Shown here piece after piece: positions 26,457-34,946 of a stretch of 64,000 bases of DNA. Source of the DNA: Streptomyces sp. 378 (GTDB lineage Bacteria > Actinomycetota > Actinomycetes > Streptomycetales > Streptomycetaceae); contig NZ_JASKMS010000004.1 of assembly GCF_030124145.1 (NCBI RefSeq), positions 1 through 64,000 of the forward strand, given 5' to 3'. Below the pieces are notes generated by a model. The model saw only the letters and a program-made list of their open reading frames with translations. It ran no database searches and was not told where the DNA came from. Each line of letters starts with the position of its first letter. The first letter of the stretch is position 1. The position numbers and the translations under genes were made by a program.

Positions 26457-27716
26457 GTGAGCGAGAGCAGTGCGGAGGTCGTCGTCGACGTCGCCTCCGC
26501 GGCCGTCGCGGCCTCCGCCGCGGGGGCGGCGGGAGGCTGGCGCCGGGCGACCGGTCTCGCCGGCGTGGCGATAGGCGTGGTGGCCGCGGGCGCGGCCGCC
26601 GGTGTCGCCCTGGAGCGGATGACGGTCGGCCGGGGCATGCGCCAGAAGGCCCTGCTCGCCCTGGACTCGGCGGGACCGTACGGCTCGCTGCGCGGCATGC
26701 CCGGCAAGGCGTTCGCGGACGACGGCACCGAGCTGTACTACGAGGTCGACGACGTCGACCAGGAGGCCGCCCAGGCGGCCATCGGGCCCCGCCGCCGCAG
26801 GCTCTTCGGCCGCAAGTTCCCCGCGCCGGTCACGGTCGTCTTCAGCCACGGCTACTGCCTGAACCAGGACTCCTGGCACTTCCAGCGGGCGGCGCTGCGG
26901 GGTGTCGTACGGACCGTGCACTGGGACCAGCGCAGCCACGGCCGGTCCGGGCGGGGCGTGGCGCAGACGCGGGACGACGAGCCGATCACCATCGAGCAGC
27001 TGGGCCGGGACCTGAAGGCCGTCATAGACGCGGCGGCACCCGAGGGCCCGCTGGTGCTGGTCGGGCACTCCATGGGCGGCATGACGGTGATGGCGCTGGC
27101 CGACCAGTACCCCGAGCTGATCCGCGAGCGGGTCGTCGGGGTCGCCTTCGTGGGGACGTCGTCGGGGCGGCTCGGCGAGGTCAACTACGGCCTGCCCGTC
27201 GCCGGGGTCAACGTGGTGCGGCGGGTGCTGCCCGGGGTGCTGAAGGTGCTGGGACAGCGGGCCGAGCTGGTGGAGAAGGGGCGCCGGGCGACGGCCGACC
27301 TGTTCGCCGGGATCATCAAGCGGTACTCGTTCGCGTCCCGGGACGTCGACCCGGCCGTCGCCCGGTTCGCCGAGCGGATGATCGAGAGCACGCCGATCGA
27401 CGTGGTCGCCGAGTACTACCCGGCGTTCAACGACCACGACAAGACCGAGGCGCTCGTCCACCTCGTGGACCTGCCGGTGCTCGTCCTGGCGGGGGTGCAG
27501 GACCTCGTCACGCCGAGTGAGCACAGCGAGGCCATCGCCGATGTGCTCCCCGACGCCGAACTGGTGCTGGTGCCGGACGCGGGGCACCTGGTGATGCTGG
27601 AACACCCGGAAGTGGTCACCGACCGCCTCGCCGACCTGCTCACCCGCACGGGTGCCGTGCCCGCAGGGGCTACCGTGAAGGGCTATGGAAGCAGCAGCAC
27701 CGCACAGCCCGGCTGA
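26457..27716 (+). CDS. Membrane-anchored alpha/beta hydrolase
   Basis: 419 residues. An N-terminal Ala/Gly-rich hydrophobic segment (ATGLAGVAIGVVAAGAAAG) probably anchors it. The catalytic set is HGYCLNQDSW for the oxyanion hole, LVGHSMGGMTVMAL for the nucleophile Ser, VLVLAGVQDLVTPSEHS for the acid and VPDAGHLVMLEHPE for the His. Substrate unknown. GTG start with AGGAG 7 nt upstream. Its end overlaps tsaE by 32 bp, indicating one operon. Confidence 0.88.
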   Translation: MSESSAEVVVDVASAAVAASAAGAAGGWRRATGLAGVAIGVVAAGAAAGVALERMTVGRGMRQKALLALDSAGPYGSLRGMPGKAFADDGTELYYEVDDVDQEAAQAAIGPRRRRLFGRKFPAPVTVVFSHGYCLNQDSWHFQRAALRGVVRTVHWDQRSHGRSGRGVAQTRDDEPITIEQLGRDLKAVIDAAAPEGPLVLVGHSMGGMTVMALADQYPELIRERVVGVAFVGTSSGRLGEVNYGLPVAGVNVVRRVLPGVLKVLGQRAELVEKGRRATADLFAGIIKRYSFASRDVDPAVARFAERMIESTPIDVVAEYYPAFNDHDKTEALVHLVDLPVLVLAGVQDLVTPSEHSEAIADVLPDAELVLVPDAGHLVMLEHPEVVTDRLADLLTRTGAVPAGATVKGYGSSSTAQPG

Positions 27717-28203
27717 GCCCGGATCCGTCCAGATCGTCGTCACGTCCCCCGAGCAGATGCGGGAGCTGGGCCGTCGGCTCGCGAAACTGCTCCGCGCGGG
27801 TGACCTGGTGATGCTCAGCGGAGAGCTCGGCGCGGGCAAGACGACGCTGACCCGCGGCCTGGGCGAGGGGCTCGGCGTGCGCGGAGCCGTCACCTCGCCG
27901 ACCTTCGTGATCGCCCGGGTGCATCCCTCCCTGGGTGACGGGCCGCCGCTCGTCCATGTCGACGCCTACCGGCTCTCCGGCGGTCTCGACGAGATGGAGG
28001 ACCTGGACCTCGATGTCTCGTTGCCCGACTCCGTGGTCGTCGTGGAGTGGGGCGAGGGCAAGGTCGAGGAGCTGACCGAGGACCGGCTCCAGGTCGTGAT
28101 CCACCGGGCGGTGGGCGACACGACCGACGAGGTCCGGCACATGACGGTCACCGGTGTGGGCGAACGCTGGGCCGCGGCGGATCTGAGCGTGCTCGCCGCC
28201 TGA
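27685..28203 (+). CDS. tsaE: tRNA threonylcarbamoyladenosine biosynthesis ATPase TsaE
   Basis: P-loop ATPase that works with TsaB and TsaD to make t6A37 in tRNAs. Walker A is LSGELGAGKTTLTRGLG, followed by the family switch block VTSPTFVIARVH and YRLSGGLDEMEDLDLD; the end has VVVEWGEGKVEEL. 172 residues. Starts inside the 3' end of the hydrolase gene. Confidence 0.94.
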   Translation: MEAAAPHSPAEPGSVQIVVTSPEQMRELGRRLAKLLRAGDLVMLSGELGAGKTTLTRGLGEGLGVRGAVTSPTFVIARVHPSLGDGPPLVHVDAYRLSGGLDEMEDLDLDVSLPDSVVVVEWGEGKVEELTEDRLQVVIHRAVGDTTDEVRHMTVTGVGERWAAADLSVLAA

Positions 28204-28304
28204 GTGCTCACCGCGCCCGCCGCGGTCATCCGGTGAACGTTCCGACAAGACGTCGGCAAGATGTTGCGCTCGGCGTCTTGTGCGTGGTCACATGGTATCC
28301 AGTC

Positions 28305-28328
28305 CATAGTTAGGTCTACCTAACTATG
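28305..28328. promoter_or_regulatory. Perfect 11-bp-arm palindrome (operator candidate)
   Basis: Arms CATAGTTAGGT and ACCTAACTATG with a 2-nt CT spacer. It lies 26 bp before the start of a 55-residue ORF. The inner TTAGGT/ACCTAA spacing is 5 nt shorter than in DmdR/IdeR iron boxes, so it is a different operator. Confidence 0.75.
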
Positions 28329-28354
28329 TTGCCCCGGTCCTTCGGGAGGCGTCC

Positions 28355-28522
28355 ATGTCGGCTACAGAGAGCAAGGGGCAGCCGCAGCGGTTCGCGGTCG
28401 CCGGGGTGTCCATGCGTGACCTGCTGGCGGCCGGCGAGGCGGCGGCCCTGGTCTCCACGCCGCCGCGCGCTCCCGAGCCGGAGCTGTCCGAGCGGGCCCC
28501 CGTGCACCGGGAAGCGGCTTAG
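28355..28522 (+). CDS. 55-residue small protein of unknown function
   Basis: ATG 28355 has GGGAGG 5 nt upstream and TAG at 28520. The product begins MSATESKGQPQRF, contains VSMRDLLAAGEAAAL and ends with a Pro/Glu-rich tail; there is no membrane segment. Codon use is strongly GC3. The strong palindrome at 28305-28328 sits at its promoter, so it is probably a regulated gene in its own right. The TAG lies 8 bp before a MITE-like element. I recognise no family. Confidence 0.7.
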   Translation: MSATESKGQPQRFAVAGVSMRDLLAAGEAAALVSTPPRAPEPELSERAPVHREAA

Positions 28523-28529
28523 CACCCTC

Positions 28530-28762
28530 CTAGGCCGTTTCTGACGGATCTCCGCGGCGTCGCGACGCCCGGCACGCTCCCCCGTTCTCGGCTTCGCTCG
28601 AACGGGAGGGGCCCCCACCGCCGCACCGCGCGAAAGCCCAAGTAGCTCCGCTACGAGGGCTTCAACGCGGCACTCCCCCAAGCTCTTCGAGCAGGGGGGA
28701 CCCCCAGAGCACGCACCGAACGCCGCTCCTTCTCCCGCGGAGATCCATCAGAAGCGGCCTAG
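28530..28762. mobile_element. MITE-like element with 25-bp inverted ends in a CTAG target
   Basis: Ends 28533-28557 and 28735-28759 are inverted repeats matching at 23 of 25 positions (GGCCG...GATCTCCGCGG). Outside them is C-TA on the left and TA-G on the right, exactly what insertion into CTAG with TA duplication (IS630-type) would give. The 227-bp interior has no ORF but at least three hairpins: CCCGTT/AACGGG around GGCTTCGC, AAGCCC/GGGCTT around a GTAGC/GCTAC stem, and CCCCC/GGGGG around AAGCTCTTCGAGC. Confidence 0.7.
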
Positions 28763-28780
28763 TGCCTGCTGCGGCACTAG
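28759..28780 (-). terminator. Hairpin at the end of the L,D-transpeptidase-like gene
   Basis: CTAGTGCC pairs with GGCACTAG (8 bp, TGCTGC loop). The stop codon of the minus-strand gene lies inside the stem, and the outer side touches the MITE-like element. Confidence 0.6.
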
Positions 28781-29337
28781 CGGACGACCACGACCTTGCG
28801 GCCGATCGTCGCGAACGTCCACATCGCGTCCCCGTCCGCGCGGGACTCGCGGATGCCACCCGTACGGACCTTCGGGTCGGAAGCGGGAGGGGTGGGGCCG
28901 CCCACGGCCGCGCTGAAGCCGATGACCACACCGTTCACGGAGGCGAAGCGCACCACGTGCTCGACGGGGACGCCGTCGGAGCCGGTGACCGCCTTCGAGC
29001 GGGACGTCACCGAGTAACTGCCCGGCGCCGGGTCCACCGCGCTCGGCACGACCTTGAACGTGCGGCTGACCGCCTCGTCCCCGGCGACCAGCCACACCCG
29101 GTCACCGCGCAGCGAGTACACGACCCGGGCGCCCTTGCCGGAGCCGCCGGGCAGCGCGGCGGGGTCCTCGCCGGCCCGGGGCGCCTTCGACGCGCCGGCC
29201 GCCGGCGTGGCGCTCGCCTGCGCCGCCCGTCCCAGCCCGGCCGGGACGGTCTCGGCCGCCTGGTGGGCGAGGTAGCCGATCGTGGCGAGGGCCGCGGCGG
29301 TGAGCCCGGCCACGATTCCCGTACTGCTGGCTGCCAC
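28777..29337 (-). CDS. L,D-transpeptidase-fold protein lacking the catalytic Cys
   Basis: 186 residues with one N-terminal TM (IVAGLTAAALATIGYLAHQA) and an Ala/Pro linker. The C-terminal domain follows the YkuD pattern: VVYSLRGDRVWLVAGDE, PAPGSYSVTSR, VVRFASVNGVVIGFSA and RTGGIRESRADGDAMW then IGRKVVVV. The catalytic motif normally reads S-x-GCIR; here the Cys position is Gly161 (GGC instead of TGC), and the HG motif is also lost. It is therefore predicted inactive as a transpeptidase. GTG 29337 has GAGGTG upstream. Fold assignment is from motif spacing only. Confidence 0.65.
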   Translation of the reverse strand: MAASSTGIVAGLTAAALATIGYLAHQAAETVPAGLGRAAQASATPAAGASKAPRAGEDPAALPGGSGKGARVVYSLRGDRVWLVAGDEAVSRTFKVVPSAVDPAPGSYSVTSRSKAVTGSDGVPVEHVVRFASVNGVVIGFSAAVGGPTPPASDPKVRTGGIRESRADGDAMWTFATIGRKVVVVR

Positions 29338-29449
29338 TGGGTCCACCTCACGTCGCACATCCCTGTCGTGACGGTAGGTGACGGTAGCAGCACGTGACGA
29401 CCCGACCGCCGCGACCGTGCCGGGCCCCGGGGAGCCGTAGGCTGTTTGC

Positions 29450-30103
29450 GTGCTCTTGCTCGCTCTGGATACCGCCACGCCCGCCGTCACCGTCGCGCTG
29501 CACGACGGACGCGATGTCATCGCCTCGTCCAGTCAGGTGGACGCGCGGCGGCACGGGGAACTGCTGCTGCCGGCGATCGACCGGGTGCTCGCCGAGGCCG
29601 GTGTGCGGCTCGACGCCGTCACCGGGGTCGTCGCCGGGACCGGTCCGGGACCGTACACCGGGTTGCGCGTCGGACTGATGACCGCGGACACCTTCGGGCT
29701 CGCGCTCGGTGTCCCCGTGCACGGCGTGTGCACGCTGGACGGCCTCGCCTACGCCGCCGACCTGGACAGTCCGTTCGTCGTCGCGACCGACGCCCGCCGC
29801 AAGGAGGTGTACTGGGCCCGCTACGCCGACTCCCGCACCCGGGTCACCGACCCGGCCGTCGACCGGCCCGCCGACATCGCCGAGCAGGTCGAGGGGCTGC
29901 CCGCGATCGGCGCGGGGGCGCTGCTGTACCCCGACACCTTCCCCAAGGCGCACGAGCCGGAGCACGTGTCCGCCGCCGCCCTGGCCCGGCTGGCCGCGGA
30001 GAAGCTGGCCGCCGGCGAGGAACTCCCCGCGCCCCGGCCGCTGTACCTGCGCCGCCCCGACGCCCAGGTCCCCAAGAACTACAAGGTGGTCACGCCCAAG
30101 TGA
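29450..30103 (+). CDS. tsaB: tRNA threonylcarbamoyladenosine biosynthesis protein TsaB
   Basis: Inactive ASKHA-fold partner of TsaD. The 217 residues start LLLALDTATPAVTVALHDG and contain GVVAGTGPGPYTGLRVGL. TAGGCT lies 6 nt before the GTG, a leaderless-type start. Its stop overlaps the rimI start by 4 bp (GTGA), so tsaB-rimI-tsaD form an operon. Confidence 0.94.
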   Translation: MLLLALDTATPAVTVALHDGRDVIASSSQVDARRHGELLLPAIDRVLAEAGVRLDAVTGVVAGTGPGPYTGLRVGLMTADTFGLALGVPVHGVCTLDGLAYAADLDSPFVVATDARRKEVYWARYADSRTRVTDPAVDRPADIAEQVEGLPAIGAGALLYPDTFPKAHEPEHVSAAALARLAAEKLAAGEELPAPRPLYLRRPDAQVPKNYKVVTPK

Positions 30104-30606
30104 CCGATCCCGTGACGTGCACGCTGCGCGAGATGCGCTGGTGGGACATCGACTCCGTGCTGGAACTGGAGCGGGACCTGTTCCCCGAGGACGCCTGGTC
30201 CCGGGGCATGTTCTGGTCCGAACTCGCCCATGCGCGGGGGCCTGGGGCCAACCGGCGGTACGTGGTCGCCGAGGCCGGTTCGCGGATCGTCGGCTACGCC
30301 GGTCTGGTCGCCACCGGTGAGCAGGCCGACGTCCAGACCATCGCCGTGTCCCGCGAGCTGTGGGGCACCGGTCTCGGCGGACGGCTGCTGGCCGAACTGC
30401 TGCGGGCGGCCACCACCTTCGAGTGCGCCGAGGTGATGCTGGAGTGCCGGGTCGACAACGTCCGCGCACAGAAGCTGTACGAGCGCTTCGGCTTCGAGCC
30501 CATCGGTTTCCGGCGCGGCTACTACCAGCCGGGCAACGTGGACGCCCTGGTGATGCGCCTGACCGCCCCCGAGAACTCCGTACAAGGAACTGAGATCAAT
30601 GGCTGA
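30100..30606 (+). CDS. rimI: Ribosomal protein S18 alanine N-acetyltransferase (GNAT)
   Basis: 168 residues. GNAT acetyl-CoA loop: [19 protein letters not shown], followed by [19 protein letters not shown] and RGYYQPG. Begins [20 protein letters not shown] start overlaps the tsaB stop, and the end overlaps tsaD by 8 bp. RimI next to tsaB/tsaD is the standard order. The in-frame extension upstream through tsaB is a shadow. Confidence 0.92.
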   Translation: MTDPVTCTLREMRWWDIDSVLELERDLFPEDAWSRGMFWSELAHARGPGANRRYVVAEAGSRIVGYAGLVATGEQADVQTIAVSRELWGTGLGGRLLAELLRAATTFECAEVMLECRVDNVRAQKLYERFGFEPIGFRRGYYQPGNVDALVMRLTAPENSVQGTEING

Positions 30607-31690
30607 CGAACCCCTCGTACTGGGAATCGAGACCTCCTGCGACGAGACCGGCGTCGGCATCGTGCGGGGCACCACCCTGCTGGCCGACGCCGTCGCCTCC
30701 AGCGTCGACGAGCACGCCCGCTTCGGCGGTGTCGTACCGGAGGTGGCGAGCCGCGCCCACCTGGAGGCGATGGTCCCCACCATCGACCGCGCCCTGAAGG
30801 AGGCGGGCGTCAGCGCCCGCGACCTCGACGGCATCGCCGTCACCGCCGGTCCCGGTCTCGCCGGTGCCCTGCTGGTCGGCGTCTCCGCGGCGAAGGCCTA
30901 CGCGTACGCGCTCGGCAAGCCCCTCTACGGCGTCAACCACCTCGCCTCGCACATCTGCGTGGACCAGCTGGAGCACGGCGCGCTGCCCGAGCCGACCATG
31001 GCCCTGCTGGTCTCCGGCGGCCACTCCTCGCTGCTGCTGTCCTCGGACATCACCTCCGACGTCCGCCCGATGGGCGCCACCATCGACGACGCGGCCGGAG
31101 AGGCCTTCGACAAGATCGCCCGCGTGCTGAACCTCGGCTTCCCGGGCGGCCCGGTCATCGACCGGTACGCCAAGGAGGGCGACCCGAACGCGATCTCCTT
31201 CCCCCGCGGTCTGACCGGCCCGCGCGACCCGGTCTACGACTTCTCCTTCTCCGGGCTGAAGACCGCCGTGGCGCGCTGGATCGAGGCCAAGCGGGCGGCG
31301 GGGGAGGACGTGCCGGTGCGGGACGTGGCGGCCTCCTTCCAGGAGGCGGTCGTGGACGTGCTGACCCGCAAGGCCGTCCGGGCCTGCAAGGACGAGGGCG
31401 TCGACCACCTGATGATCGGCGGCGGCGTGGCCGCCAACTCCCGTCTGCGCGTCCTCGCCCAGGAGCGCTGCGAGGCCGCGGGGATCCGGCTGCGGGTGCC
31501 GCGGCCCAAGCTGTGCACGGACAACGGCGCGATGGTCGCCGCCCTCGGCGCGGAGATGGTCGCCCGGGGCCGGGCGGCGTCGTCCTGGGACCTGTCGGCG
31601 GACTCGTCCCTGCCGGTCACCGAACCGCACGTGCCCGGGCACGACCACGACCACGTGCACGAGGTCGGCGAGGAGAACCTCTACTCGTGA
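30599..31690 (+). CDS. tsaD: tRNA N6-adenosine threonylcarbamoyltransferase TsaD
   Basis: Catalytic subunit of t6A37 formation. The 363 residues start [17 protein letters not shown]; the iron-binding His pair is in [14 protein letters not shown], and the rest shows [27 protein letters not shown] and [12 protein letters not shown]. The last 20 residues are a His/Asp-rich tail ([10 protein letters not shown]), which could bind metal. ATG with AAGGA upstream. Confidence 0.96.
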   Translation: MADEPLVLGIETSCDETGVGIVRGTTLLADAVASSVDEHARFGGVVPEVASRAHLEAMVPTIDRALKEAGVSARDLDGIAVTAGPGLAGALLVGVSAAKAYAYALGKPLYGVNHLASHICVDQLEHGALPEPTMALLVSGGHSSLLLSSDITSDVRPMGATIDDAAGEAFDKIARVLNLGFPGGPVIDRYAKEGDPNAISFPRGLTGPRDPVYDFSFSGLKTAVARWIEAKRAAGEDVPVRDVAASFQEAVVDVLTRKAVRACKDEGVDHLMIGGGVAANSRLRVLAQERCEAAGIRLRVPRPKLCTDNGAMVAALGAEMVARGRAASSWDLSADSSLPVTEPHVPGHDHDHVHEVGEENLYS

Positions 31691-31944
31691 CGGTCGCGTT
31701 GATGTGGGAGGCCCGGGCGTCCGAGGGGCGGGGCGAGGAGCTGCTGGCCTGGGCACGCGCCCAGGAACTCCCCGGCAGGCCGCTGCGCCGGGAGACCTTC
31801 CGGGCGCCCCAGGACCGGGTCCTCGTCATCACCTGGTGGGACGCCCCGTACGACGCCGACCTGCCCGAACTGCCGGACCCGGAGGGGGGACTGGTCACAC
31901 GGGCTGTGCACCGGTGGCGGTTCGAGTCGGCGGACGCCGGCTGA
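31687..31944 (+). CDS. Small protein of unknown function after tsaD
   Basis: 85 residues. GTG overlaps the tsaD stop by 4 bp, so it is translationally coupled. The sequence ([24 protein letters not shown] near the start in parts, then [13 protein letters not shown] and HRWRFE) suggests a small alpha+beta barrel like ABM-type proteins, but without a match I can name. Its last 50 bp overlap the convergent membrane-protein gene. Confidence 0.65.
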   Translation: MTVALMWEARASEGRGEELLAWARAQELPGRPLRRETFRAPQDRVLVITWWDAPYDADLPELPDPEGGLVTRAVHRWRFESADAG

Positions 31945-32425
31945 CCGAGAGCTCCCACGGCCTGCTCTCGACCCGCCCCCGCCACACCAGCATGCCGTGC
32001 CCGCGCTCCCAGTGGGCGGCGACCGCGGCCTGGCCCAGCCAGTCGACGGCCGACCACAGGGGCAGCACGGCCGCCCACGGTTCCCACAGGGACAAGAGCA
32101 CCGTGAACAGCAGATACAGCACGAAGAGCCGCGGGCTGAAGGGCTTGTCGCGCAGGAAGCGCGCGGTCGGCAGGGCCGGGCCGGTGCCCTCGAGCCGGAC
32201 CGCCTTCTCGAAGTCCCGTACCGCGCCGATCCACTTGAGCCCGGTCGCCTTGACGAGCGTCCACAGCAGCAGGAAGGCGAGCACACCGCCGATGTACAGG
32301 CCGAGCCGGCCGGGTTCGGACGGCGCGGAGAAGCCCTCGACCAGGCCGACGGTCGTCAGGGCGACGGCCGTGGCGGCCAGGACCGATACCGCGGCCCGCA
32401 GTTCGTGGTGCACCAGCCGGTCCAT
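31895..32425 (-). CDS. Three-TM membrane protein of unknown function
   Basis: 176 residues. Likely membrane segments are VSVLAATAVALTTVGLV, LYIGGVLAFLLLWTLV and LFVLYLLFTVLLSLW. Starts at ATG 32425 with GGGGGG just upstream; ATG 32440 is an alternative. It lies 30 bp downstream of the GH3 gene on the same strand and could be cotranscribed. Its end overlaps the tsaD-linked gene by 50 bp. Confidence 0.65.
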   Translation of the reverse strand: MDRLVHHELRAAVSVLAATAVALTTVGLVEGFSAPSEPGRLGLYIGGVLAFLLLWTLVKATGLKWIGAVRDFEKAVRLEGTGPALPTARFLRDKPFSPRLFVLYLLFTVLLSLWEPWAAVLPLWSAVDWLGQAAVAAHWERGHGMLVWRGRVESRPWELSVSRRPPTRTATGAQPV

Positions 32426-32455
32426 CGCGCCCCCCGTCATGCCCCGCACGGAGGG

Positions 32456-34774
32456 TCAGCCCACCCCCGACACCTCCGTCTCGCACCGCAGCCGCCGGTC
32501 GGCTCCCGCCTCGCGGACCGGACCCGTGAGCGTGAGGTGCGCCGTGTGGCGTACGTCCGCGCTGGACGCCGCCAACCGTAGTTCCAGGGCGCCCGGTTCG
32601 ACCACCCTTCGGCCCGAACGGTCGGTGAACGCCGAAAAGTCCGTGTGGAAACGGAACGTGACCCGGGCGGCCTCGCCCGGGGCCAGCTCCACCCGCTGGT
32701 AGCCGATCAGCCGGACGTCGGGGCGGGTCACCGAGGCCACCGGGTCGTGCAGGTACAGCTGCACGACCTCCGCACCCTCGCGTCCGCCCGTGTTCCGGAC
32801 GGTCACCGAGACGTCGTGGGAGCCGTCCGTGCCGAGTTCGGCCGGTTCGGTCGCGGAGCAGTCCTCCCAGGTGAACGCCGTGTACGAACGGCCGTGCCCG
32901 AAGGCGTACAGGGGGGTCGGGTCGAGGTTGCTGACCTCGCCCGCGAGGCCCAGGGGCGGCTGGAGGTAGGTCCAGGGCTGGCCGCCCGGGACCTGGGGGA
33001 CGCTCACGGGAAGGCGGCCCGAGGGGTTGACGCGGCCCGACAGGACACCCGCGACGGCCGGGCCGCCCTCCTCGCCGGGGAAGAACGCCTGGACGACCGC
33101 GCCGAGGCGGTGGTGCCAGCGGCCCAGGGCGTAGGGGCGGCCGGTCAGCAGCACCAGCACCACGGGGACGCCCGTGGCGACCAGCGCGTCCAGCAGGTCG
33201 CCCTGGGCGCCCGGCAGACCGAGGTCCGTCGCGTCGCAGCCCTCGCCCGAGGTGCCGCGGCCGAACAGGCCCGCCCGGTCGCCGAGGACCGCCACGCACA
33301 CATCCGCCTCGGCGGTGCGGGCGATCGCCTCGTCGAAGCCCGCGGTGTCCGGGTCCGTCACGTCACAGCCCTGCGCGAACGTCACCTTGGCGTCGGGCAG
33401 TTCGCCGCGCAGGGCGTCCAGGACCGTCGGGATCTCGATGCCGGCCGGCACCTCGGGGTGGTGGGTGAGGACATGGGACGGGAAGGAGTAGCAGCCCAGC
33501 ATGGCCAGGGCGTCGGCCGCCCGGGGCCCGACGACCGCGATCCGGGTGTCGGGGGCCAGCGGCAGCAGGCCGTCGGGGTTGTCGAGCAGGACCACCGACT
33601 CCTCGGCCAGGCGGCGGGCCAGGATGCGGTTGCCGGTGGAGTCGAGGTTGATCTCGGTGGCCGGCTCGGGGGTCCAGCCCTCGTCCAGCAGGCCCAGTTC
33701 GCACTTCTGGAGCAGGACGTGGCGGGCCGCCCGGTCGACGAGTTCCTCGGGGACCCCGCCCGCGCGGACCGCCTCCAGCAGCGGCGGGCCGTAGCAGCTG
33801 ACGGTGGGGAGTTCGACGTCGATGCCGGCGGTGAGGGCCGCGTGGGCCGCCTCGGCGGGGGTGCCCGCGACCCGGTGGAGGGTCTGCAGGAAGCCGATGC
33901 CGAAGTAGTCGGCCACGACCGTGCCGGTGAAGCCCCACTCCTCGCGCAGGAGACGGGTCAGCAGTCCGGGGTCCGCGGAGGCCGGGACGCCGTCCGTCTC
34001 GGTGTAGGCGGCCATCACCGAGCGGGCGCCGCCCTCGCGCAGGGCCATCTCGAAGGGCGGGAGGGTGACGTCGGCGAACTCGCGGACGCCGGCCCGGACC
34101 GGAGCGAGGTTGCGGGCACCGGCCGAGGAGGCGTACCCGGCGAAGTGCTTGAGCGTGGCGATGACTCCGGCCGACTCCAGGCCCCGCACATACGCGGTGC
34201 CGACCGTGCCGACCAGGTAGGGGTCCTCGCCGATCGTCTCCTCCACCCGGCCCCAGCGCGGATCGCGGACGACGTCCAGTACGGGTGCGAGGCCCTGGTG
34301 GACACCGGCCGAGCGCAGGTCGGCGCCGATGCGCCGGGCCATCTCCTCGACCAGCGGCGGATCCCAGGTCGCTCCCCAGGCGAGCGGGACCGGGTAGGCC
34401 GTGGCCTGCCAGGCGGTGAAGCCGGCCAGGCACTCCTCGTGCGCGATCGCCGGGATGCCGAATCGGCCGGCCGCGGTGATACGGCGCTGGGCGCGGGCCA
34501 GTGCCTGCGCGCCCAGCGCCGGGTCCACGGGCGCGGTGCCGAAGGAGCGGGTGAGCTGGCCCAGACCGTGGGTGATCAGCTCGTCCCATTCCTCGTCGGA
34601 GCGTTCGACGGTCATGTCGTGCTGGTGCGGAGCGACCCCGCCGCCGTCCGTCGCGGCGCCCACCCACACGCCGTACAACTGGGCGGTCTTCTCCTCCAGG
34701 GTCATCCGCGCGAGCAGGTCGTCGACGCGGGCGGCGGCGGGCAGCGCGGGATCACGCCAGGGGGCGGTGGTCAT
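32456..34774 (-). CDS. Glycoside hydrolase family 3 beta-glucosidase/xylosidase
   Basis: 772 residues without a signal peptide, so probably intracellular. GH3 N-domain blocks: LKHFAGYASSAGARN, RSVMAAYTETDGVPAS and the nucleophile region TGTVVADYFGIGFL with Asp. Then the C-domain (GFDEAIARTAEADVCVAVLGDRAG in parts) and an FnIII-like end (VTVRNTGGREGAEVVQLYL). ATG 34774 has AGGAG upstream; the frame to 34810 is not used. Divergent LacI gene and operator-like repeats in the shared region point to sugar-dependent control. Exact sugar unknown. Confidence 0.92.
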   Translation of the reverse strand: MTTAPWRDPALPAAARVDDLLARMTLEEKTAQLYGVWVGAATDGGGVAPHQHDMTVERSDEEWDELITHGLGQLTRSFGTAPVDPALGAQALARAQRRITAAGRFGIPAIAHEECLAGFTAWQATAYPVPLAWGATWDPPLVEEMARRIGADLRSAGVHQGLAPVLDVVRDPRWGRVEETIGEDPYLVGTVGTAYVRGLESAGVIATLKHFAGYASSAGARNLAPVRAGVREFADVTLPPFEMALREGGARSVMAAYTETDGVPASADPGLLTRLLREEWGFTGTVVADYFGIGFLQTLHRVAGTPAEAAHAALTAGIDVELPTVSCYGPPLLEAVRAGGVPEELVDRAARHVLLQKCELGLLDEGWTPEPATEINLDSTGNRILARRLAEESVVLLDNPDGLLPLAPDTRIAVVGPRAADALAMLGCYSFPSHVLTHHPEVPAGIEIPTVLDALRGELPDAKVTFAQGCDVTDPDTAGFDEAIARTAEADVCVAVLGDRAGLFGRGTSGEGCDATDLGLPGAQGDLLDALVATGVPVVLVLLTGRPYALGRWHHRLGAVVQAFFPGEEGGPAVAGVLSGRVNPSGRLPVSVPQVPGGQPWTYLQPPLGLAGEVSNLDPTPLYAFGHGRSYTAFTWEDCSATEPAELGTDGSHDVSVTVRNTGGREGAEVVQLYLHDPVASVTRPDVRLIGYQRVELAPGEAARVTFRFHTDFSAFTDRSGRRVVEPGALELRLAASSADVRHTAHLTLTGPVREAGADRRLRCETEVSGVG

Positions 34775-34855
34775 GAAGCTCCTGTCGGGTGGACGGGACG
34801 GCCCTCTCACGAGCGCGTGGAGGCTCCTGACGATCGTTTCCCGCGCCCGCTTCTA

Positions 34856-34887
34856 CGAATGTTTCGATGTGTATGCCGAATGTTCCG
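34856..34887. promoter_or_regulatory. Two operator-like inverted repeats between GH3 and LacI genes
   Basis: CGAATGTTTCG (34856-34866) and CGAATGTTCCG (34877-34887) lie with centres 21 bp apart, two helical turns. They resemble CGAAAnTTTCG-type sites of LacI-family glycosidase regulators in Streptomyces. Confidence 0.6.
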
Positions 34888-34946
34888 GGAACCTATGGCG
34901 CCCTGGGGACTTCGTCAAGGGGGTCCGCAGGGTTACGATCGCCGCC

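Noticed and set aside
28305..28328. Classical DmdR/IdeR iron box
   Set aside because: Half-site spacing is 2 nt instead of 7; arm sequence extends further than the iron box consensus.
29446..30099. Upstream extension of rimI through tsaB
   Set aside because: It is the shifted frame of tsaB; the coupled GTG at 30100 gives the normal RimI length.
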